Assembly: GCA_021521415.1 (NCBI GenBank)
Contig: JAIQDT010005816.1
Coordinates: 62,001 to 126,000 of the forward strand
Length of the DNA stretch: 64,000 nucleotides
Source of the DNA: Bidens hawaiensis
Lineage: Eukaryota; Streptophyta; Magnoliopsida; Asterales; Asteraceae
Direction of reading: 5' to 3'
Part shown: piece by piece, positions 21,044-29,319 of the stretch
How positions within the stretch are numbered: the first letter of the stretch is position 1
Layout: every line of letters begins with the position of its first letter
Translations under genes and position numbers: made by a program
Notes under the pieces: generated by a model
What the model saw: the letters and a program-made list of their open reading frames with translations, nothing else
Databases searched by the model: none
Told to the model about the DNA's origin: nothing

Positions 21044-23827
21044 CTAAGCGTGCGCCCCTTCTTTCACACATACTGTCACTACACTTTGATATCTCCTAGC
21101 TTGATCCTTCCAAGCAGGAATGTAGAAGATCTTCTTGTTGTTGAGTACTTCCAGATCAGCTTGTGACAGGTTAACAAGATGCATCGGGTCGTAAACCCGA
21201 AGCAGTTCTTGTTCATCCTCGTCCTCCATTACTGCCTCTGCAGTCTCACAGTCCACAAACCACCATTTCAAATCTTTCAGCACATCTCGAGGCATAGCTT
21301 TCATGGGTACCTCCTTGATACATCGGACTGGTTTGTACTTCATCACCATCCACGGTTTACCATCTGCTCTCATACCTCTCTCTGTATCCTTCACTAATTT
21401 TCCCTTTTGTGGCTTTAGCAACTCAAACTTCTTTTCTTTTACTCCTTCTTTCCACATTATCTTCTCAATCATTCTAGCCATATTGTCGTTGCTTCGGTTT
21501 ATCAGGCCCAACCTGGCCAAATCTTTTACTTCGCATTCAGGCAATGTGTTGAACGATCTCAACATTCTCTTGAAATATTGAACGCCATCATAACGCTTCA
21601 CCACAAACAACTTGAGCTGTTCATCATAGATCCAACAAATAATCCCCTTTTTCGCCTCTGCATACCCTTTAATGTTGTAGCTCTTTCTGAACATGGTTGG
21701 AACAGCAGGCTTCTTGGTCTTGACAAACCAATGAGCATATTCTTCCTTCCATCTAGGCTGCTCTTCCCACACCGTCTCATCCAACACCGTTTCATCACCA
21801 ACACCCGACTTTTCCACTTCGGGAATGTCATGCTCAACATCATCATCCATTATCTCACCTTCTTCTAACACATTTTCCACATTAATCTTTTCCCCAATCC
21901 TCTCAATCTCATCCACGGGCAACACGTCGTCATCATCCATAAACTCATCGTCTTCCTCATCATCCAACTCCTTTAAAGCATCGATAACGTCCTCAACATC
22001 AGCATCATCACCCATAACTCCAACATCATCATCATCTGCATTTGTAGACTCCCCCTCAGTTGTGGAAGCTCCAAGAGCCTGAGAGGTTCTTGGCAGCTCA
22101 TCACCTGCACCTGAAGGTGCATTGGGATCATCGTCATGATCTTCTCGTCTTTTCGTTCTCAACTCATCGCCCCTACACGTCTTCTCCCCCTGAGATGCCA
22201 AGTAATCCTTGAAGGCATCTATTATTCGTCCATGTTCTACCAGGAGGGCAGCTTGTAGTTGATTGGATTCCACTAGGCGGTCAATAGTCTTTGACTGTTC
22301 AGCAACAATCCGCTCTAGCGAAAGAATCCTCTCGGTATCTGAAGTAGGCAATGGAGTTGGTGGAACATCAGCAGAAGTGACCGCAGGTGGTACACTTGGT
22401 AACCCTGCAGTAGAGGTGATTGTCGACTCCACAAACCGTGCAACTACCACCGGTGGATTAAGCGGTTGAGGTGGTAGGGACACAATTGTTGGTGCCGACG
22501 TCTCGATCGCTGAAACCTGTGCAGTTGTAGGAATAAGAGACATACCAGATAAGGCAGGTGGAGCAAAACGTACTAGTCTTGAAGATTCTCCAGCTCCCGA
22601 ACCTATCCCTCTCTGTTCTCTTCTTGAGCGTCTTAGCACAATCTGTACTGCCTCCTCTTCATCCACTTCATCCTCATCCTCCCCCACAGTTCTCGGCCTC
22701 TTTCCCGTAGTCCGTTCACGAGACACCATAAGTCTTCTTGCCTCAGCAAACGTCTCGTCTAGATCAGAGTCAGCTACCGAAGTAGCTGCTCTGGTAACAT
22801 CCATAAACTGAGGACCCGAGACATCCATATCAAACAAACCATGTCCACTAAAAGCAGCATCTAGATCAACGTTTTCAGCAGTGGACACAGCCTGAGATAT
22901 AGTAGCTGGCACAGCAGCAGAAGATACAACAGGCGCAGCTGATACAGCATGAGGTGCTGCCGCCTGATGTGGTTGCGGATCCCTGAACTCGTCCCCTCCT
23001 GCAGGAACATACTCTGGGTTAATGAGATACCCGAAAAGTGGAGTATGCCTGGGACGCCGCTCAGGGTTGCTTCGAGTGCTCGACGTCCTGCACTGAGCAA
23101 AGATACGTTTTGTTACGCACTCAACGTATCTGATAGGGCGTCTTTGCGGTACAGACGGAGCGACATGATTGATAATCATTTGAAGAAATCGCGGATACAT
23201 GATAAATCGTTCTCGCGCCGTCGCCCGTCTCTGACGATCAATCTCATAGAAAATCATCTGACTAAAAGAGTAACGACGATTGTAAGTCAGGGCCGTCATG
23301 GCAGATTGCATCGTCGCACCCATCCCGTCTGTTCCTGCTTTCCTGCCGGACATGCACACAATTAACACGTGCATCAGAAAGCGCCATTGGTCCAGCAGAA
23401 AGCCTTTCCTCCTCTGCGAGTCCCCCAGCGGACCCGAATAACCCATTCTCAAGTATGCTCCGTCACGGAAAGGAGCTACGAATTCCGTTGGGTCGTCTCT
23501 CGTTTCATTACCGAACTGCAGAGCCAACCGTATGTCTTCCGAGGAAAACTGTATGTCTTGACCATTGACAGTTGCTCGCATCACTGGAGGCTCAGGTCTG
23601 CAATCATAATACACCGTCTGCCAGAAATCTTGAATGTTGGGCAGAGATATGGGTAGTGTATTAGTGATCGCGTGAAAAACTCGTGATCGTTGGAGAAATG
23701 TGATAATCTCCCTATAGTCCTCAACGCCTCGTGCGTCTGGATCCAAAGTGATGTATTGGTTATGGGCTGGGAAGAATTGTCGTTGCTCATCACCATCATC
23801 ACCTCCAGTACCTCCAACAGCAGCCAT
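21044..23827 (-). CDS. ORF3 of the copia element (env-position protein, 927 aa)
   Basis: The ATG at 23827 (MAAVGGTGG) is the first in frame. The frame stays open to the stop at 21044. It lies where Sireviruses carry their so-called env-like gene. Residues about 1-250 form a compact region (ITFLQRSRVFHAITNTLPI, GYSGPLGDSQRRKGFLLDQW, FYEIDRQRRATARERF). The middle is Pro/Val/Thr-rich. A short coiled coil follows (ERILSLERIVAEQSKTID), then a very acidic stretch (DDEEDDEFMDDDD and neighbours), then a basic, ordered tail. No signal peptide, no clear membrane segment and no glycosylation-rich ectodomain is visible, so an envelope role is not supported. Just upstream is a strong 3' splice site (AG at 23831-23830), suggesting expression from a spliced RNA. 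The function is unknown. Confidence 0.85.
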   Translation of the reverse strand: MAAVGGTGGDDGDEQRQFFPAHNQYITLDPDARGVEDYREIITFLQRSRVFHAITNTLPISLPNIQDFWQTVYYDCRPEPPVMRATVNGQDIQFSSEDIRLALQFGNETRDDPTEFVAPFRDGAYLRMGYSGPLGDSQRRKGFLLDQWRFLMHVLIVCMSGRKAGTDGMGATMQSAMTALTYNRRYSFSQMIFYEIDRQRRATARERFIMYPRFLQMIINHVAPSVPQRRPIRYVECVTKRIFAQCRTSSTRSNPERRPRHTPLFGYLINPEYVPAGGDEFRDPQPHQAAAPHAVSAAPVVSSAAVPATISQAVSTAENVDLDAAFSGHGLFDMDVSGPQFMDVTRAATSVADSDLDETFAEARRLMVSRERTTGKRPRTVGEDEDEVDEEEAVQIVLRRSRREQRGIGSGAGESSRLVRFAPPALSGMSLIPTTAQVSAIETSAPTIVSLPPQPLNPPVVVARFVESTITSTAGLPSVPPAVTSADVPPTPLPTSDTERILSLERIVAEQSKTIDRLVESNQLQAALLVEHGRIIDAFKDYLASQGEKTCRGDELRTKRREDHDDDPNAPSGAGDELPRTSQALGASTTEGESTNADDDDVGVMGDDADVEDVIDALKELDDEEDDEFMDDDDVLPVDEIERIGEKINVENVLEEGEIMDDDVEHDIPEVEKSGVGDETVLDETVWEEQPRWKEEYAHWFVKTKKPAVPTMFRKSYNIKGYAEAKKGIICWIYDEQLKLFVVKRYDGVQYFKRMLRSFNTLPECEVKDLARLGLINRSNDNMARMIEKIMWKEGVKEKKFELLKPQKGKLVKDTERGMRADGKPWMVMKYKPVRCIKEVPMKAMPRDVLKDLKWWFVDCETAEAVMEDEDEQELLRVYDPMHLVNLSQADLEVLNNKKIFYIPAWKDQARRYQSVVTVCVKEGAHA

Positions 23828-23829
23828 AT

Positions 23830-23857
23830 CTGCACAAAACAAATCAAGTTAGAGACC
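23830..23857 (-). other. Putative 3' splice site before ORF3
   Basis: On minus, TCTAACTTGATTTGTTTTGT followed by GCAG ends 2 nt before the ORF3 ATG. A branchpoint-type CTAAC, a U-rich tract and AG are in the right order and spacing. It closely resembles the cassette before pol at 29281-29308. Confidence 0.6.
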
Positions 23858-23869
23858 ATATAATCATCT

Positions 23870-24610
23870 CACAAGTTCGCTGTGTACCGTATGCGAAGTT
23901 GTGATGTACAGGCGAATTTATAGTTGAGGCGAAGTTGGGAACAACTTCGCTTCATCTGTAAGTTCGTCTATAAACTTATAAAAAATTTGAAATAGGCGAA
24001 GTTGTGTTCAAGGCGAAGTTATGGATAACTTCGCCATAGGCGAAATTAAGCTTCAAGCGAAGTTGTGGATAACTTCGCTGAAGGCGAACTTAAGCCACTG
24101 GCGAAGTTGAGAATAACTTCGCGTAAACCTTAACTTCGCCTGAATCTGAAACGGCGACTGTTCAGATTCAAACAAGTGTTATCCGACGTTTCGGACCGAT
24201 TTAACGATCTAACAATGAAGTCCAACATATTTCAATGGTGTTAGGACGAAAAGGTCGTCCATGAACACGTAACGTGAGGTCGGAAAACTTGGTTTCTAAG
24301 GTTCGACGACCCGAGGTCTCGAACCGGGTAGAACTATAACGAGAAAGATAGGATGTCATTGACTACACATACCACTAGTATAGTAGAAACAAGGAACACA
24401 AGATCGAAAACGAAAGTGAATAACAAGATCGCGGATATAATGGTTATTGTAACAAGTTCGCCGGAATTTCGAATAAAAATGATACTGTTACTGTTTAAAA
24501 TCCCTTATATAGGGCAGAGTTGGTTCAGGCGAAGTTATGCTTAACTTCGCCAAGGCGAAGTTAAGCACAACTTCGCTGAATTCAACAACTTCGCCCGTAA
24601 TTTTCAAAAT
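23870..24610. repeat. Array of GCGAAGTT / AACTTCGC inverted motifs (after pol region)
   Basis: The words GCGAAGTT, GCGAACTT and their complements recur in inverted pairs across the untranslated region, for example GGCGAAGTTAAGC with CACAACTTCGC near 24,550-24,585. Dense runs lie at 23,876-24,140 and 24,525-24,597. The same motif occurs in both LTRs and in the leader. Confidence 0.85.
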
Positions 24611-25170
24611 CAGCCCTTTAAGTTTGAATAATCTTGAATTTAACCTTAGAAATTACCAAAAAGAGTTAAACAAAAATGATCAAGACCCAGTAACCAACAA
24701 TAAAATAATATAACTACAAAAACTAAAAATACTTATAAAATTTTAACGAAATAAGGGATCAAATTTCAGTCTAGTCAGGGACCACTATGTTTTAGAAAAG
24801 ATCCGAACAGGAATCATACTAACTATGTGACTGTCACTTGGATCCGTGTTTGGCTGTATTATGACATAGGTTGTAAGCATGTAATAACTTAAATGGTTTT
24901 CATTGTTTCTGTGATACGGATTAAGGTTCAGTTAAGCTCAAAAATTTAAGTTGGCAACAACTCAGAGGTAATGATGCCTTCTATCTATTCTCAAAGCGTA
25001 TTTGGCTATACCCAAGTCACCCCGAATTGACTTCGACCCATAGTGTCTGATTAACTTGTAGATACTCGTTGTCTGCTTCCCGTTTTCTTCTTACTCCAAA
25101 CTTGAGAAATCTTGAGAAGTTTCGGTTCTCGTGTTTATTGTCACTATTTCTCATAAGTACAAAAATTATA

Positions 25171-25208
<38 letters not shown>

Positions 25209-25923
25209 CAAACCTAAGAATTTTCATCGGAGTACTAAACTACTGCAAGTCCCGAATCTGGATCACTGCAGTGTCTTTAAATGCTTTCTTCACGGAAATC
25301 AGAACACTCACGGGCTCGTGTATGACTGGGTAGTTGCTTTTCTGCCTATCCTTCGAAAAGATATGTATGAAGACATACAAAACTCTTAAGAGGTTTCCAC
25401 ATAAATTCGAGTAAATTTTAGTTAGTATCACATCTACTTTTACGCACCATTAAAATTACCATGACATACAATGACTGTTCTAAAGCCTTTTAAGCTTATT
25501 AACTTCACTAGTTAGGCACACATAGTCAGTATATATATCATTTTCCAAGGTTGGATCAATTTTCTTTTAAACACAGCAAAGAACTTCTTACGAAGTAATA
25601 GACTTGAAAAGTAATTTCATTTCCCTAAAAAAATTTTGAATTCAATCGCCCCAATCATGTCAAAGTCATCAGGTAAACGGCTATCCTGAAGATCCATTGG
25701 ATCAGCTGGACCGACCACATACAAGTATGTGTCCTTCTTACTAAGAATGACCGACTAATTTTCAGCAACTGAAAGAAAAACATGTCAACACTGCCCCAGT
25801 TACTTTCAGTCTTCCGGTTAATGGCTATCCTCATTTCCTAAGTCGAAAACAAGGACCAAAACATATCCGAGGAGATGTCCATCAAACTGAGGTAACCGAC
25901 TAATTTTAAGCAATAAAGACACA

Positions 25924-25960
<37 letters not shown>

Positions 25961-25977
25961 CAAAAACAAAGACATGG
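24611..25977 (-). other. Untranslated region between pol and ORF3 with two poly(T) runs
   Basis: No open frame is supported. Two long T-runs on plus (A-runs on the sense strand) lie at about 25,171-25,205 and 25,927-25,957. The stretch is AT-rich and belongs to the copia element. Confidence 0.6.
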
Positions 25978-28900
25978 TTACTCGGGATTGATCATCCCAT
26001 TTAGCTCAATTAGGTTTTGAAATCTGGATTTATCAAACGCTTTTGTAAACAAGTCAGCAAAATTTTCAAGTGTATCAACTTTTTCGATCTTGATCAGTTT
26101 CTTCTCAGCACAATCCCGTATGAAGTGATGACGAATGTCAATATGCTTAGTTTTACTGTGCTTCACGGGATTGTTAATTACTGAGATGGCGGCAGTGTTA
26201 TCAATTAAAATAGGAGTGAGTAAGAAATTCAGACCATAGTCGCGCAATTGTTGCTGAATCCATAAAACCTGAGAGCAGCAGTTGGATGCTGCCATGTATT
26301 CAGCTTCGCAAGTTGAAATTGCAACTGATGTCTGTTTCTTGCACTGCCAGGAAACTAATCTTCCTCCAAGAAACTGACAGCCTCCTGTTGTTGACTTCCG
26401 ACTCTGATTACAACCTCCATAATCAGAATCAGTATATGCCACCAGTTCAACGTCTCCTCCCTTTGGGTACCACAATCCTAGTTTCGGCTTGCCCTTGAGA
26501 TACCGCAAAATCCTCTTCACACCTTTCATGTGAGATTCCTTTGGGTTTGCCTGAAAGCGAGCACAAAGACAAACAGAAAACATTATATCAGGCCTAGAAG
26601 CAGTTAAATACATTAAAGAACCTATTATCGCCCGATACAGAGTAGGGTCCACATCTGTGTCACCATCTGATTCAGCTCCCAATTTGTGATTGATGCAGAT
26701 TGGAGTGTCATATGGAGAACTGTCCTCCATCTTGAATCTTTTCAGCACATCATGAACATACTTTGTTTGATGAATGAACATCCCATCTTTCTTCTGATCA
26801 ACCTGCAATCCTAGAAAGAAAGTTAGTTCACCCATAGCACTCATCTCGAATCGTTTCTTCATGACAGCCTCAAAATCTTGACACATGGATACTCTTGATG
26901 CAGCAAAAATGATGTCATCCACGTAGACTTGAACCAGTAAGAAGTCACATCCTTCTCTCTTCACAAACAGCGTACTGTCGATCAAACCCCTTTCAAAACC
27001 ATTTTCCAGCAAGTAGTCCGATAACGTTGAATACCAGGCACGAGGTGCCTGATGTAAACCATATAACGCCTTGCTCAACCTGTATACATGATCAGGAAAG
27101 TCTGGGTCAGGAAAACCCGGTGGTTGCTCAACATACACAACCTCGTCAACTTTCCCGTTAAGAAACGCACTCTTTACATCCAACTGAAACACCTTCATCT
27201 TTTTGAAAGCAGCAAACGCCAAAAACAATCGAATCGCTTCTAACCGGGCAACAGGAGCGAAAACCTCATTGTAGTCAATACCCTCTTGCTGATTAAAACC
27301 TTTAACAACCAGCCTCGCCTTATTTCTCACAATAATCCCCTTTTCATCCCTCTTGCACTTGAACACCCATTTCGTGCCTATAGCATGCACATTTCTTGGT
27401 TTTTCAACCAAGGTCCAAACTTCCATTTTCTCGAACTGAGCCAACTCTTCTTGCATGGCTTCGACCCACGAGCTGTCCTTTAAAGCCATTTGATAATTCT
27501 TTGGTTCAATTTGGCTTATAAAGCAGGAGTACAAACATTCATTCATTATACCCGTTTCTTTTATGCTTGTATAAACACAGGTGTGCTCATTCAAGCTACT
27601 TCTGGTTTGTACACTCGAGGACACATCACCTATAACGTTCTCCAATGGGTGATCTTTGTGAATTCTCGTGGTCGGAACAGCACTGACATGTAAATTGTCT
27701 TCCAAGTTCGAAGAGATCTCATCTATGGTTGTTTCTGGCTGAGAGTGAAAAGGATTAATAAATTCATCTTCAGTTGAGGCCGCAGGGGTATCGATCGTGT
27801 TTGATGTGGAAGGTTGAGATTTCTCAAAAATCTGATGTTGCAATATATTCTCTTCCTCATCAAGAATCATCTTCGTCACAGCTCTTTCGTCTTCTTCAGA
27901 AATTTCCAAATTAGGTACGTTAAACGACTTAAAAAGTTTAACATAGTCAAACAGCTCAGCAGGTCCATTGCTTGGTTTTGGCGGTTGGTAACTAGTAATG
28001 TCGGTGTTACAAACCACTTCCACCTTGCAAGTTGTCGTATTGAAGACCCGTCTGTTGGGAGTCCCAACAACATAACCGACAAGGATTCCCTCATCGGCTA
28101 CTTCACCAAATTTCGAGTTAGTCTTCAAAATCGAACAAGGAGACCCAAAAGGTTCAAGACCGCACAAGTTGGGCTTCCTTCCGTGCATAAGCTCGTAACA
28201 AGTTTTTCCAAGTCTCTTAACGGTTAACACCCGATTCAGAACATAGCAGGCTGTAGCAACTGCTTCAGCCCAGAACATCACAGGAAGCTTTGAGTCTGCC
28301 AGCATAGTTCTGGCTCCTTCAATCAACGTTCGGTTCTTCCTTTCAGCTACTCCGTTCTGTTGTGGAGTATACGGAGCGCTGTATTGATGCTCAATACCCT
28401 TCTGAAGACAAAAGATTTCCATCTCAAAGTTCTTGAACTCTGTCCCATTGTCGCTTCTGATGAATTTAACTGATTTACTCATGACGTTCTCGACTTTTGT
28501 AATTAGATTCTTCACCATCTGAGTCGTCTCGTCTTTCGTTTTCAGAAAATACACCCACGAGTATCGCGAGTAGTCATCAGTGATCACCAAGCAGTAAGAG
28601 GTACCTCCTAGACTTTGTACATTCACGGGACCGAAGAGATCCATATGAAGTAGTTCTAGAGTACCGGCAATTGAGTTAATCTTCTTGGTGAGATGGGATT
28701 TCTTGTGTTGCTTTCCCTTCTTGCATGCTATACATTTGTCTTCAAAGTTAAAACTTTTTAAGGGAACGCCCATCACAAGCCCATTCTTGACAATGAAGTT
28801 CATCTTCCGAAGATGAATATGTCCCATTCTCCTGTGCCATAATTCTGATTCTGATTCGCTTGCCTTTGTCATTAAACAGGATTCTCCGGTGGCCATTTCA

Positions 28901-29319
28901 GTAGACCTCATATCCATCACGTATGTATTCGTTTCACGTGGAGCTTTCATTACTATCCATTCTTCTGGTATATGAAAACCAGGCTTCAATACAATCGCTT
29001 CATTCTTAGTGAAATGGACAGTGTATTCTTTATCACAGATCTGCGACACACTCAGCAGATTGTGCTTTAATTCCTCCACAAAATTTACGTTTTCAAGTGT
29101 CATTTTCCCATTCGACACAGTTCCTCTACCGGTAATCCTTCCTCCGCTTTCACCAGCAAAACTAACTCTAGCTCCCTGAACAGGTTTTAAGTCTTGCAAC
29201 AAGTGTTTGTTGCCTGTCATGTGCCTGGAACAGCCGCTATCTACAATCCAAAGATTGTTTGCAGCCCTGTTCAACTGTTCCTGCACAATAAAACAAAGAG
29301 TTAGAATCTTGGGACCCAA
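25978..29319 (-). CDS. pol of the copia element (protease, integrase, RT, RNase H)
   Basis: The frame is open over 1,113 codons from 29319 and can be read back to about 29,367. It has no ATG at its start and lies in the -1 frame relative to gag. Approximate residues: protease VDSGCS near 26; integrase zinc region (HRRMGH ... CIACKKG); catalytic Asp in LLHMDLFGP near 225, Asp in RSDNGTEF near 288 and Glu in VAERKNR near 324, the expected D-D-35-E; RT with FQLDVKSAFLNG and YVDD near 796; RNase H with YTDSDYGG near 963 and CEAEYMA. Order (integrase before RT) and motifs are those of copia. All key residues are present. Expression needs either -1 frameshifting in the overlap (about 29,303-29,367) or splicing into the acceptor at 29,281. 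Confidence 0.92.
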   Translation of the reverse strand: MGPKILTLCFIVQEQLNRAANNLWIVDSGCSRHMTGNKHLLQDLKPVQGARVSFAGESGGRITGRGTVSNGKMTLENVNFVEELKHNLLSVSQICDKEYTVHFTKNEAIVLKPGFHIPEEWIVMKAPRETNTYVMDMRSTEMATGESCLMTKASESESELWHRRMGHIHLRKMNFIVKNGLVMGVPLKSFNFEDKCIACKKGKQHKKSHLTKKINSIAGTLELLHMDLFGPVNVQSLGGTSYCLVITDDYSRYSWVYFLKTKDETTQMVKNLITKVENVMSKSVKFIRSDNGTEFKNFEMEIFCLQKGIEHQYSAPYTPQQNGVAERKNRTLIEGARTMLADSKLPVMFWAEAVATACYVLNRVLTVKRLGKTCYELMHGRKPNLCGLEPFGSPCSILKTNSKFGEVADEGILVGYVVGTPNRRVFNTTTCKVEVVCNTDITSYQPPKPSNGPAELFDYVKLFKSFNVPNLEISEEDERAVTKMILDEEENILQHQIFEKSQPSTSNTIDTPAASTEDEFINPFHSQPETTIDEISSNLEDNLHVSAVPTTRIHKDHPLENVIGDVSSSVQTRSSLNEHTCVYTSIKETGIMNECLYSCFISQIEPKNYQMALKDSSWVEAMQEELAQFEKMEVWTLVEKPRNVHAIGTKWVFKCKRDEKGIIVRNKARLVVKGFNQQEGIDYNEVFAPVARLEAIRLFLAFAAFKKMKVFQLDVKSAFLNGKVDEVVYVEQPPGFPDPDFPDHVYRLSKALYGLHQAPRAWYSTLSDYLLENGFERGLIDSTLFVKREGCDFLLVQVYVDDIIFAASRVSMCQDFEAVMKKRFEMSAMGELTFFLGLQVDQKKDGMFIHQTKYVHDVLKRFKMEDSSPYDTPICINHKLGAESDGDTDVDPTLYRAIIGSLMYLTASRPDIMFSVCLCARFQANPKESHMKGVKRILRYLKGKPKLGLWYPKGGDVELVAYTDSDYGGCNQSRKSTTGGCQFLGGRLVSWQCKKQTSVAISTCEAEYMAASNCCSQVLWIQQQLRDYGLNFLLTPILIDNTAAISVINNPVKHSKTKHIDIRHHFIRDCAEKKLIKIEKVDTLENFADLFTKAFDKSRFQNLIELNGMINPE
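29281..29308 (-). other. Putative 3' splice site at the start of pol
   Basis: On minus, TCTAACTCTTTGTTTTATTG followed by TGCAG ends at 29281. The first protease codons follow (GAA at 29280). The CTAAC overlaps the gag stop codon. It is almost the same cassette as before ORF3. A matching donor is proposed at 30441/30440 within gag. Confidence 0.5.

Noticed and set aside
21044..23827. Calling ORF3 a true envelope glycoprotein
   Set aside because: No signal peptide, membrane anchor or ectodomain pattern is visible; only its position resembles env.
25171..25957. Two long poly(T) runs as possible processed-pseudogene tails
   Set aside because: Both lie inside the untranslated region of the intact copia element, with no coding sequence attached and no target duplications.
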